Below are positions 24,458 to 32,603 of a stretch of DNA of 64,000 nucleotides, piece by piece. The notes below the pieces were generated by a model, which made no database searches, was not told the DNA's origin, and was given only the letters and a program-made list of their open reading frames with translations. The stretch is from positions 295,975 to 359,974 of the forward strand of contig CAJTMG010000001.1 of NCBI GenBank assembly GCA_910577405.1, in the 5' to 3' direction. The DNA is from an uncultured Oscillibacter sp. GTDB lineage: Bacteria > Bacillota > Clostridia > Oscillospirales > Oscillospiraceae. Numbering within the stretch: the stretch's first letter is position 1; each line of letters starts with the position of its first letter. The position numbers were made by a program, and so were the translations under genes.

Positions 24458-25327
24458 TCAGAACGCAGGAACCACCGCGCCGCCGAAAGTATCGTTGATA
24501 TAATCGCGGATGGTATCAGAATGCAGGGCTTCAATCAGGGCCAGGACAGCGGGATTCTGCTCATTGCCTTCCTTGACCACCAGAATGTTGACATAGGGAG
24601 AAGAATCCGCGCTCTCGCTCACAGCCGCGTCCGTGGTGGGATTCAGACCCGCGCCAAGGGCATAGTTGGAGTTGATGGCGGCCAGGGCAACCTCGTCCAG
24701 ATTGGCGGGGACGTTGGCGGCTTCCAGCTCCAGGAACTGGAGATTCTTGGGATTCTCAGCAATGTCGTTGGGGGTGGAGGACAGGTTGCTGCTGTCGTTG
24801 AGCTTGATCAGGCCCTGGGATTCCAGAAGCAGCAGGGCGCGGCCTTCGTTGGTGTCGTCGTTGGGCACGGCTACGGTCGCTCCGTCGGGCAGTTCGTCCA
24901 GGGAGGCAACCCCATTCAGATACAGGCCCATAGGTTCGATATGCACGCTGGCCACGTTGACCAGATGGGTGCCCCGTTCAGCGTTGAAGTCGTCCAGATA
25001 GGGTATGTGCTGGAAGAAGTTGGCGTCCTCGTCACCGTCTTCAACCGCGGTATTGGGAATGACGTAATCGGAATATTCGTTGACAGTCAGTGTAATGCCC
25101 TGCTCCGCCAGAATGGGCACGCACTGATTCAGGATTTCCGCATGGGGTGTGGGGGACGCGGCCACGCTGATGGTCAGACCGTCGCCGGACTCGTCAGGGG
25201 TGTTGGCGCCGTCGGTCTGCTGCTGGTCATCACCGCCTGTGGTATCGCTGGTTTTGTCGCCGCCGCAGGCCGTCAGAGACAGTGCCAGCAGAAGCGCCAG
25301 GGTCAATGCAAAAAACTTCTTCATCAT
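24458..25327 (-). CDS. metQ: methionine ABC transporter substrate-binding lipoprotein
   Basis: 289 aa, NlpA/MetQ family. Lipobox LTACGG with Cys about 21-22 follows the signal peptide MMKKFFALTLALLLALSL. The binding domain begins LTISVAASPTPHAEIL, the MetQ hallmark, with ANFFQHIPYLDDFN and GATVAVPNDDTNEGRALLLL. Start codons ATG-ATG at 25327/25324 follow GGAGGAAAG. It is the last gene of the T-box-controlled metN-metI-metQ operon. The likely ligand is methionine. Confidence 0.95.
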   Translation of the reverse strand: MMKKFFALTLALLLALSLTACGGDKTSDTTGGDDQQQTDGANTPDESGDGLTISVAASPTPHAEILNQCVPILAEQGITLTVNEYSDYVIPNTAVEDGDEDANFFQHIPYLDDFNAERGTHLVNVASVHIEPMGLYLNGVASLDELPDGATVAVPNDDTNEGRALLLLESQGLIKLNDSSNLSSTPNDIAENPKNLQFLELEAANVPANLDEVALAAINSNYALGAGLNPTTDAAVSESADSSPYVNILVVKEGNEQNPAVLALIEALHSDTIRDYINDTFGGAVVPAF

Positions 25328-25454
25328 TCTTTCCTCCAAATAAAACGAATTTGGGATTCTGGTATGCCCTTCGGTTTCACGGACCTCCCGCGCGCTGAGA
25401 GGCCCGCCCGCCGGAGAAAATACCATTTATTTCAAACCGCGTGTACGGCTGAAA

Positions 25455-26204
25455 TCAACAACCTTTCCGGAATTTCTCCATAAACGCCAGCGCAGTAAAG
25501 CCTTTGTCGGACGCTTTCTCATCGTTCAGGCGCTTATCCATTTTCTTTGACGCGTAATTGAACGTGGACTGAATCATCTGCACCATCACAATCAATATCA
25601 GCACGGTTATCCACATCACTGAGGGGACATTCCGCTGATGTCCGTATCGGATCGTCAAATCGCCCAGACCGCCCGCGCCCATTGTACCGGCCATAGCGGT
25701 GTAAGCGAGGATGGTAATCAGGGAGATGGAGGCGCCAAGGACCAGAGAGGGTTTCGCCTCCGGCAGGTAGACCTTCCAGACGATCTGGAATGTGGACGCG
25801 CCCATGGACTGCGCCGCTTCCACCACGCCTGCGTCCACTTCACTGAGGGACGTTTCGACCATCCGGGCAATGAAGGGCGCGGCGGATATCACCAGGGGAA
25901 CAATCGCGCCTTTGACCCCGACTTTTGTGCCCATGATGAACTTTGTCAGGGGGAAAATGGCAATCATCAGGATAATGAACGGCAGAGAGCGGCCCATATT
26001 GATCACCCAGCCCAGGACGTTGTAAACCAGCTTGTTGGGCCGGATACCGTGGGGCTGTGTCAGAATCATAATCACGCCCATGGGAAGGCCCAGAATATAA
26101 GCCACCAAGGTAGAGATTCCGGTCATAACCAGCGTATCCCAGATGCCCTCCAGAATAATGCCGCCGTACTGTGCCCAGAACGCGCCTGTAAAAATCTCAC
26201 TCAT
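25455..26204 (-). CDS. metI: methionine ABC transporter permease
   Basis: 249 aa with five to six transmembrane segments and the EAA loop (VVEAAQSMGASTFQIVWKVY) that contacts the ATPase. The segment AMAGTMGAGGLGDLTIRYG is typical of MetI. The ATG at 26204 overlaps the metN stop by 8 bases, with GGAGG inside the metN end. The frame could start 10 codons earlier, but that start has no ribosome site. Confidence 0.95.
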   Translation of the reverse strand: MSEIFTGAFWAQYGGIILEGIWDTLVMTGISTLVAYILGLPMGVIMILTQPHGIRPNKLVYNVLGWVINMGRSLPFIILMIAIFPLTKFIMGTKVGVKGAIVPLVISAAPFIARMVETSLSEVDAGVVEAAQSMGASTFQIVWKVYLPEAKPSLVLGASISLITILAYTAMAGTMGAGGLGDLTIRYGHQRNVPSVMWITVLILIVMVQMIQSTFNYASKKMDKRLNDEKASDKGFTALAFMEKFRKGC

Positions 26205-27243
26205 GCTGATAGTCGACCTCCTCCGCGGTAACATTAGGCTGTGCGCGAATATAGCTGAGGGCTTTCGCGGCCTCGTTGGGGTCCTCCGGCAGTCCCACCA
26301 GAATCGTCCCCAGAGCCTTGCCGCCTACGTTCCGGGTATCCGCGCCCAGAATATTGAGCTTCACGCCGCAGTCGATGGCCACAGACGCAATGAGGGGCTG
26401 ATAGGCAGTGCCGCCGTTGAAGGAAATCCGGACGGCCCGGGAGCTTCTGATGTACTCCGCCGCCGCTCTGACGCCTCCGGGGTAAACCAGCCGTCTTGCC
26501 GCGTCGGTGGAGGGGTTGGAGAAAATGGCCTGCACTTCCCCCATTTCGGCTACGGAACCGCCGTCCAGAATCGCGACCCGGGAACAGATTTCCTCAATCA
26601 CGCTCATCTGATGGGTAATGACTACCACTGTGACCCCTAATTTCGCGTTCAGGTCCTTGAGCAGGCCCAGAATGGAAGCCGTTGTGGTAGGGTCCAGGGC
26701 GGAAGTGGCTTCATCACAAAGGAGCACTTTCGGGTCCGTCGCCAAAGCCCGCGCAATCGCCACGCGCTGTTTCTGTCCGCCGGAGAGCTGGGCCGGATAC
26801 GCAAGGGCCTTTTCTTTCAGGTCCACCAGCTCCAGAAGCTCCCGGGCACGTTTTTCCGCCTGCCCCTTGGACACTCCCGCGAGCTCCATGGGAAAGCATA
26901 CGTTCCGCAGGCAGTTCTTTTGCATCAGCAGGTTGAAGCTCTGAAAAATCATGGTAATTTTCCGCCGGGCCAGACGCAGTTCCCTCTCGCTGATTCGCCG
27001 CAGACGGTTCTGTTCCATCCAGACCAGCCGCTGACCGTCCACAATCACAGCGCCGGAGGTAGGCTCTTCCAGCAGGTTCATGCAGCGGACCAGGGTAGAC
27101 TTTCCCGCGCCGGACAGCCCGATAATACCGAAGATTTCCCCCTGCCGGATGTCCAGATTGATATCCTCCAGTGCATGGACGGCCTCAGGACCCTGGCCGA
27201 AGGTTTTTGTCAGATGTTGAATTTGAATGATGGATTCACTCAC
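26197..27243 (-). CDS. metN: methionine ABC transporter ATP-binding protein
   Basis: 348 aa. It has Walker A GLSGAGKSTL, signature LSGGQKQRVAIARAL, Walker B LLCDEATSALDP and an H-loop HQM. The C-terminal NIL/ACT-like domain (about 265-348) in MetN binds methionine and inhibits transport when the cell is replete (family knowledge). The GTG start at 27243 follows AAAGGAG; an upstream extension would read into the T-box terminator and is rejected. First gene of the operon. Confidence 0.96.
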   Translation of the reverse strand: MSESIIQIQHLTKTFGQGPEAVHALEDINLDIRQGEIFGIIGLSGAGKSTLVRCMNLLEEPTSGAVIVDGQRLVWMEQNRLRRISERELRLARRKITMIFQSFNLLMQKNCLRNVCFPMELAGVSKGQAEKRARELLELVDLKEKALAYPAQLSGGQKQRVAIARALATDPKVLLCDEATSALDPTTTASILGLLKDLNAKLGVTVVVITHQMSVIEEICSRVAILDGGSVAEMGEVQAIFSNPSTDAARRLVYPGGVRAAAEYIRSSRAVRISFNGGTAYQPLIASVAIDCGVKLNILGADTRNVGGKALGTILVGLPEDPNEAAKALSYIRAQPNVTAEEVDYQHE

Positions 27244-27271
27244 AGACGCTGCTCCTTTCGTCGAATTCCGG

Positions 27272-27585
27272 AAAAAGAAAAAGCCCCTGAAGCCCTCCGG
27301 CTCCAAGGACGAACGCGAACACACCGCGCCGTGGTACCACCTTGTTTCGCACGCCCCCTCGCGAAGGCGGCCTTTGGGAGTGCCAGCACACTCCTGCGCT
27401 GTTACGTGCGCTCACGTCACGGCCTGTGCAGAGCAGTCAGCCGCGCGACTCCAAGACCATGTTCAGCCGGCTCTTCTGTACCTCTTTTCAGCGTCCGAGG
27501 CTCTCTGTGACGTATCTTCCGGCTTACTCTTCTCTTCATTGTCTTTACACTTGATGCAGTTTTCAAAGGGGGATTTTCTGCTTGC
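27272..27585 (-). promoter_or_regulatory. T-box leader (methionine) controlling metNIQ
   Basis: On the minus strand, the T-box core reads AAGGTGGTACCACGGCGCGG (around 27324-27343), the consensus that pairs with the tRNA acceptor end. The stem I specifier region holds GAACATGG, with the specifier triplet ATG at 27458-27460, which matches Met. Downstream, CCTTGGAGCC (27299-27308) and GGCTTCAGGG (27285-27294) form a 10-bp terminator stem followed by a GCTTTTTC-type tract. Uncharged tRNA-Met would stabilise the antiterminator and permit read-through. The length of about 310 bases is normal. Confidence 0.9.
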
Positions 27586-27590
27586 TCTGT

Positions 27591-27619
27591 AGTTTACACG
27601 CTTTCCCGCCCGCTGTCAA
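27591..27619 (-). promoter_or_regulatory. sigma-A promoter of the metNIQ T-box transcript
   Basis: Minus-strand TTGACA (27614-27619), a 17-base spacer and TAAACT (27591-27596), immediately upstream of the T-box leader. Confidence 0.85.
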
Positions 27620-27724
27620 CCGTCGTTTTGCCCGAAACCCGCGTCATACAGGCCAACTTTCCGGGCAAGCCGCACAAATCCGCCGGAAACTTTCGCATTT
27701 CCGTAGGTTCTGGGAAGAATCAGA

Positions 27725-27753
27725 TTGCGTCCCGCGGGCAAAACTGCTATAAT
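27725..27753 (+). promoter_or_regulatory. promoter of the DUF368 gene
   Basis: TTGCGT (27725-27730), a 17-base spacer and TATAAT (27748-27753), with AAGGAGGG and the start codon about 50 bases downstream. Confidence 0.65.
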
Positions 27754-27800
27754 GCAGGCGATTTGGATACAACGCGGGACGTACTAAGGAGGGCCATAAC

Positions 27801-28604
27801 TTGCTGCGGTATTTGTTATGCGGAGCGCTGATCGGCGCGGGTGCGATACTGCCGGGGGTGTCCGGGGGTGTGCTGGCGGTGGTATTCGGCATCTACCGGC
27901 CATTTATGGAGGTGCTGACCCATCCAAGGCGGGCGCTGCCGAAATACTGGCGGATGCTGATTCCTTTGAGCATTGGCTGGGCGGCGGGGTTTCTGGGCTT
28001 TGCAAAGGGCATTGCGGCGGCGCTGAGTCTTTCCGACGCGGTGACCACCTGGCTGTTTATCGGCCTGATCGGCGGGACGGTTCCGGCGCTGTTCCGGGAG
28101 GCGGGCAAAGAAGGACGGCGGGCTTCCTCCTGGGCAAGCCTGTTTCTGTGCGCGCTGGCGATCTTCTCGGGGTTGTTCTATGTCAGCCGGGTGGTTCACG
28201 CGGAGGTGGAGCCGTCCTTCTGGTGGTACAACTTCTGCGGCGTTCTCTGGGGCATGAGCGTGGTGATTCCCGGCATGACCAGCTCTTCCATCATGATGGC
28301 CCTGGGACTGTATCAGCCGATGCTGGAGGGCTTGGCGGCGCTGGATTTCATCGTGCTGTCGGCCAGCCTTCCGGGGATGTTCCTGACAATCGCTCTGCTG
28401 GCCCGCTTTATGAACTGGTTCTTTCGCCAACATTACGCGATTGCTTACCATGGGATTCTGGGCTTTGTGCTGGCTTCCACCCTTGTAATTATTCCCACCA
28501 GCTACACCGGACCGGGGGAGATCGCTTTATCTGTTCTCTGCTGCGGCGCGGGGTTCCTGCTTGCCTTCTGCCTTGCCCGCCTGGAGGAAAAAAATGCTTG
28601 TTAA
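27801..28604 (+). CDS. DUF368 family membrane protein (267 aa)
   Basis: A polytopic membrane protein with the two DUF368 signatures: GAILPGVSGGVLAVVFGIYRP near the N-terminus and VIPGMTSSSIMMALGLYQPM in the middle, a pseudo-repeat. DUF368/PopT proteins have been linked to undecaprenyl phosphate recycling in some Gram-positive and Gram-negative bacteria; that role is plausible but not shown by the sequence. The start is a TTG at 27801 preceded by AAGGAGGG; no ATG is placed as well. Confidence 0.85.
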   Translation: MLRYLLCGALIGAGAILPGVSGGVLAVVFGIYRPFMEVLTHPRRALPKYWRMLIPLSIGWAAGFLGFAKGIAAALSLSDAVTTWLFIGLIGGTVPALFREAGKEGRRASSWASLFLCALAIFSGLFYVSRVVHAEVEPSFWWYNFCGVLWGMSVVIPGMTSSSIMMALGLYQPMLEGLAALDFIVLSASLPGMFLTIALLARFMNWFFRQHYAIAYHGILGFVLASTLVIIPTSYTGPGEIALSVLCCGAGFLLAFCLARLEEKNAC

Positions 28605-28656
28605 AAAACAGCTTCTTCTTTTCAATGACGCGCCGAAAAGAAGAAGCTGTTATTTT
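28603..28656. terminator. strong bidirectional terminator
   Basis: A perfect 16-bp stem: ACAGCTTCTTCTTTTC (28608-28623) with GAAAAGAAGAAGCTGT (28635-28650). A and T tracts lie on both sides, between two convergent genes. Confidence 0.95.
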
Positions 28657-28661
28657 CATAT

Positions 28662-29681
28662 TCAGAAGCCGAAGAGCATGGAGCGGCGGATATCAGACAA
28701 GGAGTGAGCGCCGCACATGACCATAGTATCAGCGAGTTCAGCCCTGAGCTTGTCCACGTAGACCTGCACGCCCTCCGCGCCCGCGCCGTAGACCATGGTG
28801 ACAAAGGGACGGCCGATCAGCACCGCGTCCGCGCCAAGAGCCAGGGCCTTGAACACGTCCATGCCCGACCGGATGCCGCCGTCAACCAGAATCGTCAGCT
28901 TTCCTCCTACCGCGTCCGCGATGGCCGGCAGGACCTCCGCAGTCGAAGGGCACTGGTCCAGCACCCGGCCGCCGTGGTTGGAGACGACAATGCCCTTCGC
29001 CCCTGCTTCCAGCGCCTTTTTCGCCCCCTGTACCGTCATAATGCCCTTGAGAATAAACGGCTTTTCCGCCATGGCCGCGATTTCCCGCAGTTCGTCCACC
29101 GTCTTGCTCCCGGCGGGCGGCTGGAGGTTCTTCAAAAACGGCAGGCCCGCCGCGTCAATGTCCATCGCAATGGCAATCGGGTCCGCGGCCTTCACCAGGT
29201 CCATTTTCTCCCGGATGGTCTCCATATTCCAGGGCTTGACGGTAGGAATCCCCCGGCCCTTCTGCTTTTTCAGGGCTTCCGCGGCAGCTTCCATCACGGC
29301 GGGGTTGGTGCCGTCGCCGGTAAAGGCAGCGATTCCGGCTTCGGCGCAGGCGGCTACCAGAATGTCGTTATAGGCAAGGTCGTCGTATTTGTCCCCGTAG
29401 TGCAGCTGCATGGCTCCCACCGGCGCGGCAAATACCGGCAGGGCCATCTTTTGCCCGAACAGCTCAAAGGACGTGTCCGCCGGCTTGTTCTCGCAGATGG
29501 TGTCCATGTTTACACAAAGCTCCTGCCATTTCTGGCAGTTGCGGATAAACCCGGTGCCGATCCCTTTTGCGCCGGGACCGGGGATTGCGTTGCGGCATCC
29601 CAGACCGTTGCAGACAGGGCAGGCTTTGCAGTATGGTCCCACGCAGGTCCGGGCCTGGTCCAGCACTTCCTGATACGTCAT
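28662..29681 (-). CDS. FMN-dependent alpha-hydroxy-acid oxidizing protein with Cys-rich N-terminus (339 aa)
   Basis: A TIM-barrel flavoprotein related to lactate/glycolate oxidase. The C-terminal half holds the FMN-binding motifs: FILKGIMTVQGAKKALEAGA with the active-site Lys, IVVSNHGGRVLDQ with the catalytic His and Arg, and LVDGGIRSGMDVFKALALGA. The N-terminal 30 residues contain four to five cysteines (VGPYCKACPVCNGLGC), an arrangement that could bind an iron-sulfur cluster or zinc and is absent from classical lactate oxidases. Anaerobic clostridial members probably use an electron acceptor other than oxygen (inference). The start at 29681 follows GGAGGGAA. Confidence 0.88.
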   Translation of the reverse strand: MTYQEVLDQARTCVGPYCKACPVCNGLGCRNAIPGPGAKGIGTGFIRNCQKWQELCVNMDTICENKPADTSFELFGQKMALPVFAAPVGAMQLHYGDKYDDLAYNDILVAACAEAGIAAFTGDGTNPAVMEAAAEALKKQKGRGIPTVKPWNMETIREKMDLVKAADPIAIAMDIDAAGLPFLKNLQPPAGSKTVDELREIAAMAEKPFILKGIMTVQGAKKALEAGAKGIVVSNHGGRVLDQCPSTAEVLPAIADAVGGKLTILVDGGIRSGMDVFKALALGADAVLIGRPFVTMVYGAGAEGVQVYVDKLRAELADTMVMCGAHSLSDIRRSMLFGF

Positions 29682-29834
29682 AATGTTCCCTCCATATCTT
29701 GCTGTCGCCTTTCTCAAGACGTTCTTACGCCCATTGTACCCGAACCGGCCCGAAAACGCAAGAGGTCAGCTGAAATGTCCCTTTTCAGAAAAGTGTTGCC
29801 GGAATATGACTTCGGCGATTTCTACAAAAGCGTA

Positions 29835-29863
29835 TTGATATAGCAGGGACGCTGTGCTATAAT
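29835..29863 (+). promoter_or_regulatory. promoter of the VOC gene
   Basis: TTGATA (29835-29840), a 17-base spacer and TATAAT (29858-29863). Confidence 0.75.
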
Positions 29864-29897
29864 CGAGTCAACAAATCGGAATTTACGGAGGTAGTGT

Positions 29898-30308
29898 ATG
29901 AAATTAGATGGTTTTGGACTATTGGTTAATGATATGGCAAAGATGATTCGTTTTTACAGGGATGTGCTTGGGTTTGAAATTAAGGAAGAGGAAAATACAG
30001 GAAATGTATATCTTGTAAAAGATGGAACCTTGTTTCTGCTATATGGCAGGAAAGACTTTGAGAAGATGACAAATCATCAATACAATTATATCAAAGGGTT
30101 AAATGGTCATTTTGAAATTGCACTTTATGTTGATACATTTGAAGAGGTTGATACGTCATTTAGACATACAGTAGAAAACGGTGCCACACCGGTATTAGAA
30201 CCCACGACGGAGCCATGGGGACAGCGAACCTGCTACATTGCTGATCCGGAAGGCAATTTGATTGAGATAGGTTCGTGGAATAAGCCATATGAAGAGAAGG
30301 ATTCATAA
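29898..30308 (+). CDS. VOC/glyoxalase superfamily protein (136 aa), AT-rich
   Basis: A vicinal-oxygen-chelate fold protein. The two beta-alpha-beta modules are seen in FGLLVNDMAKMIRFYRDVLG and YIADPEGNLIEIGSW. Metal ligands of the class could include His and Glu in these strands. Such proteins act as glyoxalases, dioxygenases or fosfomycin/bleomycin-type resistance proteins; the function cannot be narrowed. Codon use is strikingly AT-rich (TTA, AAA, GAT, ATT), unlike neighbouring genes with C/G in third positions, so recent acquisition from a low-GC Firmicute is likely. The ribosome site GGAGG lies 7 bases before the ATG. Confidence 0.85.
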   Translation: MKLDGFGLLVNDMAKMIRFYRDVLGFEIKEEENTGNVYLVKDGTLFLLYGRKDFEKMTNHQYNYIKGLNGHFEIALYVDTFEEVDTSFRHTVENGATPVLEPTTEPWGQRTCYIADPEGNLIEIGSWNKPYEEKDS

Positions 30309-30677
30309 ATTCCAGTTTGTCGGGCAGTCATCCATCAACAGGCGGCTGCCCGATTTTGATATTTTGACGAACGGTTTGGCGAAGCGGCTTCCTGCAACAC
30401 CGATCTGAAAAGGGAGGCTGAAATCATGACGGCTTCCCGCGCCGGGGCCCAGCCGCTCGTATCTATTGACAATTTCCTCGATTTTCCGGAAACACGCGGG
30501 GTCGTCCAGTTTTTCGTCATCCAGAACCCTCCGGATGTCCCTCAGCGCGCTTACACTGGCCGTCTCTCCCAGTCTTACCGCCAGTTCCATCAAATCGCCT
30601 TTCCATAAATGCTTGATTTGTTTGATATGGCTGGCCCTTGCAAGGCTGATTTCTGCATATTTCTGTATAAAGTCCAT
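30303..30677 (-). CDS. hypothetical protein (124 aa), possibly broken C-terminus
   Basis: It begins MDFIQKYAEISLARASHIKQ, with GAAGG before the ATG and its own promoter. Residues 1-75 are helical and charged with native-looking codon use. The last 20 or so residues are encoded by the terminator hairpin of the convergent VOC gene, so the natural end may have been lost or frameshifted when the AT-rich VOC gene arrived. Family not recognised. Confidence 0.5.
   Translation of the reverse strand: MDFIQKYAEISLARASHIKQIKHLWKGDLMELAVRLGETASVSALRDIRRVLDDEKLDDPACFRKIEEIVNRYERLGPGAGSRHDFSLPFQIGVAGSRFAKPFVKISKSGSRLLMDDCPTNWNL
30321..30357 (+). terminator. terminator of the VOC gene
   Basis: CGGGCAG (30321-30327) pairs with CTGCCCG (30346-30352), then ATTTT. 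It lies inside the minus-strand frame 30303-30677. Confidence 0.65.
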
Positions 30678-30710
30678 ATTTAACCTTCAACGCTTAGTAC
30701 TATGCAACGT

Positions 30711-30740
30711 ATTTTAACGCATAAACCATGTTAGAGTCAA
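30711..30740 (-). promoter_or_regulatory. promoter of the 30303-30677 gene
   Basis: Minus-strand TTGACT (30735-30740) and TAAAAT (30711-30716) with an 18-base spacer. Confidence 0.6.
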
Positions 30741-30825
30741 GAAAAATACATCGTGTGAATGTAAATTTTCTTCTCGAAACGATGGTGACACTATGAAGGC
30801 AATTCTCTTTTATGAGGATCGGAAC

Positions 30826-31053
30826 ATGGTCTACAAGAATATACGCCGTCTTCGGAAAAAGAAGCGGCTGTCTCAAACCGACCTGGCCGCCAAAATGCAG
30901 GTGATGAACGTCAATATCGACCAGCAGATGATCAGCAAAATCGAACGGAACCGCCGCTTTGTCACAGATTTTGAACTCGCCTGCTTCTGCCGCATTTTGG
31001 GCGTGACGCCGGAGGAAATGCTGTCAGACTTTTACGAAAAATACCCGGAATAG
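30826..31053 (+). CDS. XRE-family HTH regulator (75 aa)
   Basis: A single Cro/cI-type helix-turn-helix: NIRRLRKKKRLSQTDLAAKM for helices 1-2, then DQQMISKIERNRRFVTDFEL as the recognition helix and following turn. It ends ILGVTPEEMLSDFYEKYPE. The ATG at 30826 follows GAGGATCGG; an in-frame ATG at 30793 would add 11 residues and also has a modest GGTGA site. There is no sensor domain. It is divergent from the 30677 gene, which it might regulate (inference). Confidence 0.8.
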   Translation: MVYKNIRRLRKKKRLSQTDLAAKMQVMNVNIDQQMISKIERNRRFVTDFELACFCRILGVTPEEMLSDFYEKYPE

Positions 31054-31055
31054 CA

Positions 31056-31092
31056 AAAAATCTCCCCGGAACCGCGTCCAGGGAGGTTTTTC
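31056..31092 (+). terminator. terminator of the XRE gene
   Basis: AAAAATCTCCC pairs with GGGAGGTTTTT across a 14-base loop, with further T residues after it. Confidence 0.8.
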
Positions 31093-31111
31093 TTTTTTCG
31101 GAAAACTGCCC

Positions 31112-31762
31112 TCAATGCTCCAAAAGAAACTTCTCCAAAGCGGCGGCGGAATCCACTATGGCAATTGCGCCCGCTTCCTCCAGCTCTCCCGGCAGGGCGT
31201 AACCAAAAAACGACACGCCCACGCAAGAGATACCGCATTCCCGGGCGCCCAGAACGTCATACTTCCGGTCCCCCACCATCAGCACGGAGGACGGGTCCGT
31301 GATTTCCAGACGGCGGAGGGCTTCCCGTATCACGTCGGCCTTGCTCCAGTCACCCAGGGGCGGGCTTCCGGCGATCACGTCCAGATACGGCGCGAACCCA
31401 AACCGCTGGCACACGGAAAGACACATATCCTCCCGTTTCGACGACGCCAGCGCCACGGTGCGTCCCTCCGCCTTCAAGTTTGCCAGAAGCCCCGCCATGC
31501 CCTCCGCCGGGGTGTTCTCGTACTGTCCCTTGGGTCCGTAGCGCTCCCGGAAAAACCGTATGGCCTCGGCGGTCTTCTCCGGACCATACCCGCACAGATC
31601 CTGGAAGGAATTTTGCAGCGGCGGGCCAACAAATTGCAGCAGGAACTGGTCCGGCGGCGGCACGTCTCCTAATTTCTCTATGGCGTAACGGGCGCAGTTG
31701 ACAATCCCCGGGCCGGAATCCGTCAGGGTGCCGTCAAGATCAAACAGAATGCAGCGGTACAT
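31112..31762 (-). CDS. HAD hydrolase, phosphoglycolate phosphatase-like (216 aa)
   Basis: Motif I LFDLDGTLTDSGPG holds the nucleophile Asp. The alpha-helical cap domain follows, then motif II ALASSKRE, and motifs III/IV with Lys in DWSKADVI and DR in MVGDRKYDVLGA. The cap type and length fit the PGP/Gph subfamily. The ATG at 31762 follows AGGGGAGG. Substrate unknown. Confidence 0.9.
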   Translation of the reverse strand: MYRCILFDLDGTLTDSGPGIVNCARYAIEKLGDVPPPDQFLLQFVGPPLQNSFQDLCGYGPEKTAEAIRFFRERYGPKGQYENTPAEGMAGLLANLKAEGRTVALASSKREDMCLSVCQRFGFAPYLDVIAGSPPLGDWSKADVIREALRRLEITDPSSVLMVGDRKYDVLGARECGISCVGVSFFGYALPGELEEAGAIAIVDSAAALEKFLLEH

Positions 31763-31839
31763 GAGCGTTCCTCCCCTCGTGCTTTGCAAGTTGAGTGTAT
31801 CACGTTTTTCGCGCCGCCGCAAGAGCCTTTTCCTGCAAA

Positions 31840-32475
31840 TCAGACCGCCTGGTATTGCAGCACTACAATACCCTCCGGCGCGCCGTCCAGCTCTATGGAA
31901 TTCCCCGTCTGCACCGCCGCGCCGTCATACAGAGCCAGGAACGGCCCCAGCTCCCCAATCTCCTGATAGCCCGCGGTACCGAAACGGTAGTGCATGGGAA
32001 TCACCCGGCGGGGGTTCAGGGCGTCGCAGACCGCTTTTGCTTCATCCGCGCCGATGGTATAGAAACCGCCTACCGGAACCAAAACGGCGTCCAGCGGTCC
32101 TATGGCTTTCACCTGTTCCGCGCTGAGCTGATGCCCCAGGTCTCCCAGATGCGCAATCCGGGTCTTTCCGGCGGTGAGGATGTGAATCGTATTGCTCCCC
32201 CGCAGAGCGCCCTTCTCGCCGTCGTGGTATGTCTCTACTGTCTCGATGGTAAACGGGCAGGGCATAACAGGCAGCAGGGCCGTCTGTTCCACCGCGTTAT
32301 GGTCCCCGTGCTGATGGCTGCAAAGCACCCGATGCACTGGAATCTGGCCCTTCTTCGCTCCGAACGTCTCCCCCAGCGGCGGATAGCCAGGAACGCCCGC
32401 GTAGGGGTCCAGCAGAATCCGATAGCCGCCCTCTTCCACCAGAAAGCAGGAATGTCCAAGCCAGGTCAGTTTCAT
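31840..32475 (-). CDS. MBL-fold metal-dependent hydrolase (211 aa)
   Basis: It begins MKLTWLGHSCFLVEEGGYRI, the UPF0173/YtkL-type start, and has the metal motif HQHGDHN (HxHxDH). Further metal ligands fall in LGDLGHQ and PMHYR. It is related to the putative metal-dependent hydrolase group and not to clinical beta-lactamases. It stands alone, and its natural substrate is unknown. Confidence 0.88.
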   Translation of the reverse strand: MKLTWLGHSCFLVEEGGYRILLDPYAGVPGYPPLGETFGAKKGQIPVHRVLCSHQHGDHNAVEQTALLPVMPCPFTIETVETYHDGEKGALRGSNTIHILTAGKTRIAHLGDLGHQLSAEQVKAIGPLDAVLVPVGGFYTIGADEAKAVCDALNPRRVIPMHYRFGTAGYQEIGELGPFLALYDGAAVQTGNSIELDGAPEGIVVLQYQAV

Positions 32476-32561
32476 GGTAAAGCCTCCTTACAAATTTTTT
32501 CGCAGCGCCAGAAAACCTTATCTGCTTTCATCATAGCAGATTTTTCCCGGAAGTGCAAAAG

Positions 32562-32600
32562 AAAAAGAGATGCGTTTCACATCCCCTTTTCGTTTTCGCG
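32562..32600 (-). terminator. terminator after the first MgtC-like gene
   Basis: Read on the minus strand, AAAGGGGATG and CATCTCTTTT form a 10-bp stem (with G-U) followed by T-rich sequence, just past the stop at 32604. Confidence 0.65.
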
Positions 32601-32603
32601 TTT

